DNA of 64,000 nucleotides, taken from positions 124,001 through 188,000 of the forward strand of contig VYZI01000148.1 in NCBI GenBank assembly GCA_013397695.1, in the 5' to 3' direction. A model generated the notes under the pieces. The model was not told the origin of the DNA. It saw only the letters and a program-made list of their open reading frames with translations, and did no database searches. The DNA is from Centropus unirufus (lineage: Eukaryota > Chordata > Aves > Cuculiformes > Centropidae). Below, one piece after another: positions 50,768-62,300 of this stretch. The translations under genes were made by a program, and so were the position numbers. How positions within the stretch are numbered: the stretch's first letter is position 1; the number at the start of each line of letters is the position of its first letter.

Positions 50768-53720
50768 AAGAGGTCTCCAGCACAGTCCTTGGAGAAAACT
50801 TGTCTTGTTAAAGGAAAAGTCATGTAACAGACTCACTTTCACCCAACGCTTTTCTTTCTTTTAATTTTCTTACTGTCATGGCATGACTTATTCCTGGTAC
50901 AAATGGTTTGCTCCAGTACTGGAAAAGAGAGATTGAACTAGCTATATTCACCTGCTTGAAGACTGCATCTTTCAGTAAGGTTGAAAGACAGCTTTGGATC
51001 TACATCCTGAAGTTTCACTTATTACCAAAATGCAAAGGGTGAATGATATCTCATTTGGTCATCACCATCACAGCAGTTCCTGGAGACATCTTGAGTTCTA
51101 CCCGAGCGAGCTCATTGAGGTTTGGTCACAATATCATGGTGGTCAACACAATATTTACTTGTAGCCTCCCCCTCTTGGGAGTTCGCAACCAACACTCAAT
51201 GGTATTAGATTAATCTTAGCCCAGGTATGTCTTCAAAAACTGTACACGCAGTGAACACTACAGTATACACCATTCTCAAAAAGAACAATTTTTATTCTCT
51301 CTTTGTCTAAAGAGGAATTAAAACCAGCTAACCCCTTGAAGTAGTCTGTGCTTTAATTCTGCTTAAGTTTGAAGGAAACAAACCATAGTATTACTCATCT
51401 TGGCCATTATGAGTGCTGAGATACTTTTAAGAAAAGGAGCTCCTTGAAACTGAATAAAAAAAGTAGGGGAAAGAATGCCCTGGAAAATGGTTAAAGATCG
51501 TTGTAACTTCCCATGGGCAGAGCTTTAGGAACACTGAATTGATTTTTTTCAAGCATGGAATCCTTTTTGAGACACTCTGAGGATAGTTCTGGAAAACAAT
51601 TTTCAAAACAACGTGTTTAACTTTAACTGGAGGTCAATTAAACTAAATGGACTTAATAGATCATGGTATTCACATTCTATTCCAGGGGCTCCAAAGCTAA
51701 TTTCTAGACCGTTCCCATAAGGAAAGCAAAGCATGTATACTCACAGTTATTGAGAAGCATGCTTGAATATAACACGGGGTGGCGGTGGGGGAGCTGGCAC
51801 ATGGTAGAATTTATTTATGCAAAATTCAAAAATTTTTGTCAGTTAACAGGATCAGGCCAGGGGAACAGTCAGGGGCAGAGTTATGCAATGACCCTCCACC
51901 CTCTCAGGCATTTTTATCAACCATCAGGTTTTTGGGGTCTTTGCACCTTTTTATACTCCATCTCAGTTTTAAATCTGTTTTCTTGCAAAACTGGATTTTT
52001 ATTCAGTTTGGAAAGCTGTATAAGTTATAGATTCTACAGTAGGCAAAGCATAAATATAACTCTTTGTTTTTAAATACAGCCACATAAAACACTTCTCAAA
52101 GGATAAAGCCCAAAGTTTATCTCAAGTTGGTCAATCAATATTTTGGAGCAGTCTGCATAATTACTTTTTTTGTGCTGTAATAGGGCCACATTGTGCTTTA
52201 TGACCATCATTAATTATTAAAATAGTTTCCTGCAGTAGAATGCATCCCTACATGGCATCTGCTATCAGTCTTCTCGGGTCAGAGACTTCCTCACTGAATT
52301 GTGTCTGTCTCGTGGCCATCCATCTAGGCCCTCCAGTGCTCTGCTGGGCTTGCAGTCAAATGCTGTGCAATGTTTCCTTCGCTCACTGTTCAACCTGTCT
52401 CCAAAGTCCTTCCAGTTATCCAAGGATAGCTGCTGGCACAGAAGTTTTAATGCAACAAAACTACAAGATACACATAACCTGAGGGATCCATCTCAAACCA
52501 GTCTGTAGCAGTGGCAGCTCCACAAATAGGTGTTTGAAAGCATGTTTAGATGGTTATCAGAATACTCTTGAGTGGCTAGAGGCCTCTAGTTTCTTAACAC
52601 CCAACACATACAAAAATCAAAGCAGAAAACTCTCCCAAGATAATCAGTCCTTCCTTTTCAGTGCTTATACAATATCAATTCACTTTCCAAATGGCTGTAG
52701 AAGCATTTAGCATGTGATTTTGCTTCATTTTTTTCAATTGTAAATTAATGCCTTGCCATTTCTTTTAACTTATTTATAAATTATATATAGAAATTTTTTA
52801 TAGATTATCATTCTGTTTGATTTTCTCCTTTTAAGTGCTTTCTCTTTCCAGCTGCAGCCTGGCCTCTTCTTATCTATAAGAAGAACAGTCTCTATTTTCA
52901 ACATCAAGATTTTTCTCATATCTAGCTGGTTGCTTCTTATTCCTATTAACTTGGTCATGATTCTTCATAGCAGTAAATATAAGAGGCAGTCTACAGCATT
53001 TTTTGAAAGGTCAATAAAAAACATCTAGAAACTAACTTGTATACAGAAGTTTTAGGTGCACATTTGAAGTATTTCAATTTATGCTTATGATTTTCTGAGT
53101 GCTCAATGTTACAATGAGTGTCGAACTCATCCAAGAGAGAATTTCTAAAGATTTTGCAATAATTAAAAAAATGCACAGCTAACAAAAAAAGAAGACAGGC
53201 AGGATATCCTGGCAAACAATAAAGGAGGGCGGGAATGACTTCTTTGGTAGGTGATATCCCTTGAACATACCCATTTAGTATCTAAACCTGCATCATTTGT
53301 CTCTATCCCCTTCTGACTTAACAGTTGGGTTTTTTCCCAAAGGAAGAATTTCTGAAAAAGGAATAAGCTAGCAAAAGCAGGAATCATTCTAGAATTACAG
53401 TTCTATTGGCCACCTCCACTGTTCTACAGTTATCATTTTCACAGTTCCCCACTGGGGTGAAACATAACAAGCCCTAAAGAGTACCTAGCAACAGTATACG
53501 GCAGGTTAGGACAGAGAGTGAAGAACATCAACAGTTCTAAGTACATTTTTAAATATTTGGGCTAAAAACTATAGTTATTTTATAAATACAAACATTTTGC
53601 TTTGGCTTAGAAAACACCTTCCCTATGTATTTCTTTCTATGAGCGTTACTAGGGCAGTGACACAGCAATCTGTGCACAAATCTGTGCAGCAAACTCCCCT
53701 ATCTGAAACTGACTTCAAAG
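50768..53720. other. Unassigned DNA
   Basis: No gene or repeat was recognised. Overlapping plus-strand frames at 51750-52073 and 52240-52508 share the same DNA in two registers and have no family features. Confidence 0.5.
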
Positions 53721-54310
53721 TAAGCATGGCCATAAGGTCAAGGGAGGTGATTCTGCCCCTCTATTCTTTTGTGAGACATTTGCTGGAATACTACATCTGG
53801 AGTACTCTGTCCAGCTCTGGGACTGCCAACATAAGAAAGACCTGTTGTAGTAGGTCCAGATGAGAGCCACAGAGATGACCAGAGGGATGGGGTGCTTCTT
53901 CTGTGAAGACACACAGGCTGAGACAGTTGGCATTGTTCAGCCTGGAGATGAGAAGGTTCAGGGGAGACTTTATAGCAGCCTTCCAGTACCAAAGAAGGGC
54001 CTACAAGAAAGCTGGAGAGGAACTCTTTACAAGGGCACGTAGATATAGGACAAGGGTTAATGGCTTTAAACTGAAAAAAGGATAGATTTAGATTATAATA
54101 AGGAAGAAATTCTACATAGTGAGTGTGGCGAGCCACTGGAACAGGTTGCCCAGAAGAGTTGCAGATGCTACATTGCTGGAGGTGTTGGATGTGGACATTG
54201 AGCAAACTGGTCTAGTGGAAACTATCCTTGCCCATGGCATGGTGGGTTTGGAACTAGATGATCTTCGAAGGTCCTTTCCTTTTATGATGTTATGATTCTG
54301 CAGTTCTATG
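53721..54310 (+). mobile_element. CR1 LINE, 5'-truncated 3' end, divergent subfamily
   Basis: This plus-strand CR1 opens with GGAGGTGATTCTGCCCCTCT, the ORF2 'REVILPLYS' coding segment also seen in the 50.0-kb copy. It continues through AGCCTGGAGATGAGAAGGTT ('SLE.RRLRG') and CCACTGGAACAGGTTGCCCA ('HWNRLP'). Its 3' UTR (TTGGATGTGGACATTGAGCA, GGAACTAGATGATCTTCGAA) differs from the other copies, pointing to a separate CR1 subfamily. The end at about 54290-54310 has a loose terminal repeat (TTATGATTCTGCAGTTCTAT). The 155-codon antisense frame at 53738-54205 is a by-product of the element's composition. Confidence 0.9.
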
Positions 54311-55031
54311 TTTCAGATAGATTTCTCAAAGGTCACAGATTAGCAGTGTGAAATTCTCATTGCTCTTCTAGCTGGCTGCCACAAAAAAAACTGTGCCATA
54401 TAATCTCAGCTGTAAATTAATCAAGTTGCATCTTAACACGAGGCAGGTCACTGCTACCCGCAACATTAGGAGCAGCTCTTCCCCTGCTCTTTAAAAGGAC
54501 CTTTCAAAGCACAGAAGGATTCATATGTGTATAGCTGTATAGTACACTATGTACTATGATATCTGTGGCATTACTTGTGGAGATGATATCTGAATTGTGC
54601 AGGAAAGGGACGAAAAGATGTAAGGCTGCTTTGGAAGACAATGTTCAAAAATGTCCACTTTCCTATTGAAGTTTTTCTCTTTTTTTGGTGTCAAAGCAGA
54701 AGGAATATACTCAATTCTCTTTGTTCTACCCCACTTTGGACATCAGATCATACCCAAATTTAGTTGGAGGGCTCCAAGGCAGGGGGCTATTTCCACCAGC
54801 CCTGCTTTTTGAAGAGTGTGTCTTGAAATGAAGATTATTGAACAAGTGTTTGATGTGTCAGCAATCAGAGGTAAGAATTTAAACCTGGAGAGAAAGTGCA
54901 AAATTATTCCTTCTTCCCCTGCAATTTTCCCCATCTCCAGCTAGACAACTGCACTGCCATTAACACTTTAATTGAGTCAATACAGTTCACCATCTCTGAG
55001 CAGCTTTCCTGGGAGATGAATCTGCTGATGA

Positions 55032-55049
55032 AAATAAATAAATAAATAA
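55032..55049. repeat. (AAAT)n microsatellite
   Basis: About four and a half AAAT units, uninterrupted. Confidence 0.85.
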
Positions 55050-55124
55050 GGCAATTGAAGAGATGTTGTGCTTTTAGAGAAGAACAGGATCACTTTCTAA
55101 GACCTAGTGGGAGGTTTCTGGGGG

Positions 55125-55161
55125 AAAAAAAACAAACAAACAAACAAATAAACAAAAAAAA
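55125..55161. repeat. (CAAA)n microsatellite with A-rich flanks
   Basis: Several CAAA units between two A runs, with one CAAATAAA interruption. It lies less than 100 bases from the (AAAT)n repeat. Confidence 0.85.
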
Positions 55162-58100
55162 GCCCACAAAACCAAAACAGCTTGTAAGATAAATTCTTGT
55201 GGGTGCCTATGAAATGTATCTTTTCAGCTCATAGACAAGGACAGCTATTTTGCAAATGGGTTGTGGTGGCTGATGTCCATAAGGAAAAAATAGTTATTTT
55301 TAACGCAAATGACCTCATCACAGACAAAATAAACTTTTAAGAATAGGGCAAAGCACACTGTTTTCAACAGAGTAGAGCACATAGCACCCATAATTCTCTT
55401 TCTTACTTCAAAATTCAGAACTATGTAAGGTTTATTCATGTTTTCTGAAAAATAGGGGGGCTCCAGCCTGATTAGATAAAAAGTCTGCTTGTAAAACTAG
55501 AAGATATTTGAAAGACAGTCCTCTCATTTTTGTAACAAAAATAGCCTCTCACTTTCCCATCCAGTATTGTTAAAATAAAATATGCCATTGACTAAGTCAC
55601 TTAAGATATCATAGGAAGTTGAAACTATGTCAAAGTGCTTTGACAAAAGTCAGACCATTTTTACTTAAACATATCTCTACTTATATTAAAATAAAACTGT
55701 GCTGCTCTAAATCATGACATTTAAACTGACACCAAAAATTAATTGGAGAAAGCATTTTCTTTTCAAAGATGGACTTTAAAGCTGAAATATTCTTTGAAAT
55801 CCATCATATTCAAGTGTAAAACAATGATTAAAATTACTTCTCATAGATTCCTGACATTTTAATCTGAATATACAGAGTTATATCACTTATGTTTTGGTTG
55901 GGGTTTTGTACAAGTATAAAGCTAAAAGTTAATACTGGCATTGAATGAAACTAATTTATCTTTGAAAAGGAACATCAAACTGATAAATTTGATCATAGTT
56001 TCATAGTTTCATTCTGTAACATGGAGAACAAAACTGATCTAGCATTAATAAATACATAAAGCTAGAATAATATTCTCTTGCCATTAGATTCCACCACTTC
56101 ACCTATCCCACTGAAAGTCCACTATCATCATTGTATCTAACACAACACCTTTTTATTCCTTTAGTTCAGAAAAGAAAAACAATTTCCGCTCCAGTTCTGA
56201 AATTTCATTTAAAGTCCATAGACTATTGGGACACTAGGGGAGAGTGGTTCAGAACTCGGGATATTAAAGAAATGGTCATTTCTGTAGAGGCATTGTTTTT
56301 GGAAAACTTTTTGCCATTAAGTCAGTCAGTCTCCCTTCTCTAGCCTTCTATTGCATATTCAAATAGATTTTTTTGAGGACTTCAATGGTCCATGACAAAT
56401 GAAATTTTACCACTTGAAGTTACTACAGGACACTGCTAGAACCTGAGAATATGAATGTCTCGGGGCTTGAGGTAGGTGAGAGAATTATGAAACCAAGGAT
56501 TACTATTAACCAAGAGCTCTAGTGAGCTACATTGCTGCTAAGTGCCACTGTCAGATCAGCAATTAAAAAACCACTGAGTGTCACAAATAGAAGAACACAG
56601 GGCAGTCCAATTAGACCAGTACTGTTTATATTTTATGGATGAAAAGTATAGACCAAATCAATCTTATGTCATAGCACCTTATAGCTTTTGTCCTAGGGCC
56701 TAGGTCAGGCTTACAGTCCTTCTACAATATCTCTGAAAGTTTAGCCACAAACTTTCAAAAATACTAAATGTGAGATTCTTTTCTAATCATACAAATCTGG
56801 AAGGTGAGAAACCCTAGAAAATACATGAAAATGTTCTCAGCAAGAGCCAATAACACCAGACAAGTCCTATTATAAAAAGCGATACAGGTCCAAGACGGGT
56901 GATGTGGGTCTTACTTGAAAATCATTGCTGACCCTGGCAGGAAACTCAGATAAGTCATAAGTGGCATCAGTTAATAGACAACCTACCCTTTCTGAAGAGC
57001 CTCAGACAACTACAGACTTAGTTTCCCCCAAATTTTAGCAGGATCAGCGCACATTCCACAAGTTCACACAGCCTCTCTGTAGAACACGATGGCAGAAATT
57101 GTCTCTAATACAGGTACAAAATAGCATTAGCCAGTTTCTGAAAATGTGAGATGCTAGAAAAGGTCTTTAAAAATAAGTAAATCTGTCAAAATCCACAGAC
57201 ATCTCTTGGCTAGTAGCATTTAGTTTTATGCATTTTCACCAAAGAGGTACTATTTTTCCTCCTCCAGCCTGACACCAAGAAAATTCCACGGTGCATGTAA
57301 CATAGTCATTAGAGCTGAATTTGAACTGGTCACTTAGAAATGAGACATTTTCTAGGCAACTTCAATGTACTACCAGAGTCTATTATATCAATGCGTGGAA
57401 CTGATATAAGAATCAGCACAGCAACAACCAGGATACTTGAGCAACTATGGAAAGCAACTGGATTGGCTGTAGAGAACAGAGAATAAGGCAAAGAATGAAC
57501 TCATCAGGACTCAGGTTTTTGAGTTAGCAGCCAAGGTATTTTCTCCTCCATTTTTCAATTTTATCAATAAATATAAAACATCATTTCAACACTCCAGAGC
57601 TCAGTTGCAAATTAGCTTAGTTATTTGGTTTCCAAGATTTAAAGGTTTTCCTTCCATGAGCTGTTAGCTTCTTGTGCTAAATAAAGAAAAAGAAAATATA
57701 CTCTGAATGGTATCCTAAGGAACTGTTGATTTATTGCAAAAAAAAATAAACCCTATTCCTCTTCAAGATGCAACTCTCAATCAATTAAAACTCCTATAAA
57801 TTCCATGCAACTGATTTTCAAAGATGGGGCAAAAACTGATGACATATACTAATTTAAAGGAGCATATTGAATGTTTCCTTATTAATATGAAGGGATTTAT
57901 TTGGCTTGTAAATATACACCAATGTATACAATGATTACTTTCAAAAGAAAAAAAGGATTACATTCCTTTTGGAGGTTTTTCTGCATTTTTTTCCTATTTG
58001 TTTGCTGGGATTTTTGGCTGGTCCTACTATGTTCTTAATTTTAAAACTCTTATTGGTTTCATTACAGCATAGTCATTAATAGATTTAGTTTTGCAGTACA

Positions 58101-58457
58101 TTTCCTTTTGCACACGAACTAAGTACGGCGGTTGTGTAATGGCATGGTGCACATACAGAACAGTTAAAGTCTCTTGCTTTTATTGTATCTGGCTTTTTTT
58201 ATATCTTGCTCTCTGTCAGGAATTCTTACGGGTATTTTCCTATAGACTGTGGATAGTATGGATAGAATAAGAGATAAGGTATATTGGGTTTATGTAGCAA
58301 GCTTTTAGTAGCAGGAAGTTTAAAGGGGTGGATTTTGTGAGAAGACACTAAAAAAGGCTCTCACTTTGAGCAGCCAGTTTCAGTCAGCTCCAAGACAAGC
58401 CTGCTGCTGATCCAAGCTGAGCCCACCAGTGATGCTGGTGTTGCTTCTGTGATAACA

Positions 58458-58465
58458 TATTTAAG
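58458..58465 (+). promoter_or_regulatory. TATA-like motif of the LTR
   Basis: TATTTAAG lies about 180 bp into the LTR, where an LTR promoter would be expected at the end of U3. This is inferred from position and sequence; activity is unknown. Confidence 0.45.
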
Positions 58466-58570
58466 AAAGGGTAAAAAAGCCATGCAACAGCAGCTGGGAG
58501 AGAGGAATGAGAATATGTGAAACAGCCCTGACCAAAGTCAGTGAAGAAGGAAGGGGACAAGGTGCTCCAG

Positions 58571-58930
58571 GTGCTGGAGCAGATATTCCACTGCAACCCA
58601 TGGTGAAGGCCATAGTGAAGCAGGTTGTTCCTCTGCAGCCCAGGGAACACTATGTTGGAGCAGATATCCACCCTGATGCCTGTAGAGCACCCCACACTGG
58701 AGCAGGTGGATATGTGCTGAAGGAAGCCATGACCCACAGTGGGATCGTGCTGCAGCAGGCTCCTGAAGGATTGCACCCCATGGAAAAGACCCACGCTGGA
58801 GCAGTCTATACCTGAAGACTGCACCCTAAGGAAAAGACCCATTCCAGAGCAGTTCTTGAAGAACTGCAGACCATGGGAAGGACCCACACATGTGAAGTTC
58901 ATTAAGGACTGTATCCTGTGGGTGAGACCC
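58571..58930 (+). repeat. Array of degenerate ~45-bp units inside the LTR
   Basis: About seven related units follow one another, each with a GGAGCAG-like start, a TGCA(C/G)CC-like middle and a GACCCA-like end. Starts are near 58574, 58656, 58697, 58751, 58796, 58846 and 58886. The units at 58751-58887 are the clearest, with a period of about 45 to 46 bp. Units differ at many positions. The periodic composition is what keeps long open frames free of stops on both strands here. Confidence 0.7.
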
Positions 58931-59141
58931 CCCCACTGGTGTATGGAAAGAGCATGAGGACGAAGATGCAACAGAGACAGAGCACTATGAACTGAGCACA
59001 ACCCCGATTTCCCATCCCTCTGCCACTCAGTGGGAAGGAGGTAGACAAATGAAGAGTAAAGTTGAGCCTGGGAAAAACACTGGGGAAAGGGGTTTTAGAT
59101 TTGTTCTTATTTGTTATTATCCTACTGAATTATTTATTGGC

Positions 59142-59147
59142 AATAAA
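59142..59147 (+). terminator. Polyadenylation signal of the LTR
   Basis: AATAAA in the 3' half of the LTR, in the sense orientation, consistent with the R/U5 polyadenylation signal of a retroviral LTR. Inferred from motif and place. Confidence 0.55.
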
Positions 59148-59302
59148 TTAAATTCATTTCCTGAAGTCAAGTCTGCTTTGCCCCAGGGGTAATTGTTGAG
59201 GCATGTCCCTGTCCTTATCTGGGGACTCCTGTCCTATTGAGGAAGGGAAGTAACAGAGTGGTATGCTGGGCACTTGGCAGCCATTCAAGGTCAACCTGCC
59301 AC

Positions 59303-62300
59303 ATAAGATTAACCACAAGAACGAGAAATGACATTTTCTAGAATGTTCCTTTGTCCTGTGCTGTCCAGGTAGATGTCTGGTACAGACATAGGATTGAATG
59401 CCAGATATACAGGATAACACATGGAACCAGTCAGTGGGTCCTTGAAGTCCTCAACAAGTTGCTCTGCTCTTCAGATCAGATGAAGAGAACCCTATGTATT
59501 ATAAGTGCATCCTACTGTTAAGTAGAATGAAGAAAAGGCAAATCATTGTGTTCAGCTCTACCTGAAGTAGGTCAATAAAATTTCAACCAGTTGAAAAAAA
59601 AAGTAAAGAAAATACATCATGAAGCTCTTCTTCCACAACCAAATATAGTAAGCATGAAATCTCCAATAATCTCCCTCTCCCATTCACATACACTCCAAGT
59701 TGAAAGTATTTTTTTTTCTCTGGATGACATTTTAAGGACAGGCTGCCAAGCCCATCTGTCCCTTCATTTGCAGTTAATTCTTGTTTGCACAAGCTTTCCA
59801 CATGCTGTTCAATTTTCTGGTAGAGAACAGTTCGTTTTCTTTCTGCAATGGGTTTCCTTTCTGAGAATATGTTGCCCTCCCACCACCTGGGGAGCTGCAA
59901 CATTCACAGAAAATTATGAGTGTTCAGTATTTCTGAAAAATAACCAAAATTAATACTCAGTCAACTCACTCAATGACTTGAAAAGTCATGTTTAACATGA
60001 CCATTCAACTGGGCATCTTGTAATAAGAGCATCCAAAATGACAGGTCGGTTTTGGCCTATGATCCTCTATGTCATTATTGCTGAAGTTTTGTTAACTGCC
60101 TCATGAATTCCACCACGACATTTGCAAACAACACTTTCACTATGTGTGATATGAAAGCAGTACCTCAGTTCCTAAATAGCTATATAACAGGTATGGCCAC
60201 TCAAATAGTTTGATGACACTACCAACCACAAGAGGTGGAGAACTCAGCCCTCAAAACACTGTCTTGAGTCATGCTGCTGCATAATTGCTGCTTTAATAAC
60301 TTTGTTTTTAAAATCTAGTATGACAAAATTAAGCTTTTTTTTAATTGCACATAAATAAAAAAAAACAGATTAATTTTGCCTTTACACTACCAGGAGAGCT
60401 AAGCCATGGCTGTTTAAGAAAACTAAAGGAATAAGAAATCAGACATTATCATATTAGAAAGCCACTCTCACTCCCATAGAGGAAAATTAATCACTCTCTC
60501 TTAGACATAGCAACAGCAGAAAAATGTAATTTAGAATAACAACAGGAATTCATCTTTGTCATAAGATTTTGCAATATTCTTCATTGTCTTCTATTCAGTG
60601 GAATATGTTGCAGTCTCCTTAGAACATGAAATATCATCTAATCATTAAAGGTTACTAGATTCTCACAATCTATTTCCTTCGATCAGATCTGTTAATAATC
60701 TATTCTGTACATGAGACAACTTATTGACAGAACTTCAAGAAATAATCAGATATGTTATTTTATGTCTTCCTCTTCTCCTTCTTTTATGAGTTTTCTTTTC
60801 ATTCTTTTTTTTCTCCGTTTATCTATTAGTATTACACAATAAAAGACAAAGTAAATTTTTATATACAAAGATTATGTATGTCAAGTTTCAACCCAGAAGG
60901 AATTCCTATAAGCAAACTATCTGCATATTCAAGCTTATAATTTCCAGCAAGCTTACAGCAGGGATTTTGGAGGGAGTGACGGGCATTTGAATAACAAGAA
61001 TATTTACTGAAATAAAAGGGGATAAATTGCACTACATATATCTCATCATACTAGAATCTGCAAATATTTCACATTCACGAACTAGCATTGACTAACACTC
61101 TTGTGGATTAGAGGATAATTTTCTCCATTATCAGATACATTTCTACTTTATTAATTACCAAAGAACATAAAGAACTCTACCCACTTAATGACATTCTTTG
61201 TATAGCACACTAGAGATATGTTTTTACAACCTATGCATTTGTGTCTGTTTTATAGAGTATGTAATGCACTTCCTCCATCTTCAACTTGATAGTTTCTTGG
61301 CAGAACTTTCCACACTTTTTCTGTCTCCCTCTCAACCAGCACTTCACAGTTAATGATGTTGTTTCCTTGTTGGTATATACAAAAGCAGAAATTGCGTTAG
61401 CTGTTTCTTAACATTCGTTTGATCCTCTGAAAGTTAGGTTATCATCTGCCAGACTAAACCAAGATGTCCACCTTTTGGGAAAGTTACTTGGAAGTTTGCA
61501 GCCTTCAACATTTTATGCTAAGCACCATAAAACCTGAAATTAATTCAATTTCTTACCTAGAAAATATTTTCCTTTTCTTCTTCAAAGATACAAATGGCCA
61601 CTGCTTGCACAGAATGGACTAAGAGGCTTAAATTATAGCACATGAGATTTAGGTTGGACCTCTAGAAGAGATTTTCTGATGCCCCAAAGACTGCAACTGA
61701 GAGTACCACTGAGACAAAATGAAGTTGTTGCCATTAGGTGGTAACAAGCACATTTAATGGAAGATTTTCAGGGAGAGGTTATATTTCTTTATTAGCCTAA
61801 GTGATATAATCGGAAAAAAAAATATTGCACATCTCTTGGGGCATATTAGCCCTTCTTTAAGAGATGATAACAGTACAACAAATATCACACTAAGTTCAGA
61901 GTGAGACTAAGCTAAGTGACTAGCTAAACTGAGGGAGTAGATTGCATCAACAAAAGAGAGAAGGTACAGCAAAGATAGTATATAAGGAAAATTATATATG
62001 ATCACGTAAACAATGCCTCAATTGAGCTTTCAATTTTCTTAGTCTATATTACAAATTTTCACCGGCTTTTTTAAGGTTATTTTCTGTAAATCTTCATCAA
62101 GAATCAGGATAGAGCAGTCAGAGATGGAGAAGCTGTTTGTTGAAAATATATTCATGCTTCTAGCTACTCCTTTCTAGTTTTTACCAACTGCCCCTGTGAA
62201 TGCATTCTGCATCAGAGACACTGTCCGTTTCCACTTAAAGTTTCCAAGAATGTGGAAAGGGAAATGCACCACAAAAAACACTCTTGTGAGTGACTCAGAT

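Larger units (their letters stand above)
54311..58278. other. Unassigned AT-rich DNA
   Basis: No gene was recognised. It holds two simple repeats, listed separately, and many A/T-rich stretches between 55500 and 58200. The longest frame is about 70 codons, shorter than in other parts of the window. Confidence 0.55.
58279..59302 (+). mobile_element. Solo LTR of an avian endogenous retrovirus
   Basis: This block of about 1,020 bp matches, from its opening TATATTGGGTTTATGTAGCA to its closing GTCAACCTGCCAC, a long LTR-type repeat that I recall from many bird genomes. Supporting features on the plus strand are a TATA-like motif at 58458-58465, a polyadenylation signal at 59142-59147, and the sequence ATAAG on both sides (58274-58278 and 59303-59307), consistent with a 5-bp target-site duplication. 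The usual terminal TG appears mutated. No gag, pol or env region flanks it, so it is most likely a solo LTR left after recombination between two LTRs. The 5-bp duplication would fit an ERVL-like or gammaretrovirus-like class, but the class is not established. Antisense and sense open frames inside it (205 and 102 codons) are by-products. Confidence 0.75.

Noticed and set aside
53738..54205. 155-codon minus-strand open frame
   Set aside because: It is antisense to a plus-strand CR1 copy and an artefact of that element's composition.
58384..59001. 205-codon minus-strand open frame, the longest in the window
   Set aside because: It lies antisense in the LTR. The periodic, GC-balanced composition of the element explains the lack of stops, and the translation has no known domain.
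58272..59218. AGATAAGG near the LTR start and CCTTATCT near its end, like terminal inverted repeats
   Set aside because: The second copy lies about 85 bp inside the LTR's end as I recall the family, so the match is probably chance and does not indicate a DNA transposon.
61630..61690. Wording resembling the CR1 segment GGTTTAGGTTGGA
   Set aside because: Only about 20 bases resemble CR1, and neither side continues with CR1 sequence.
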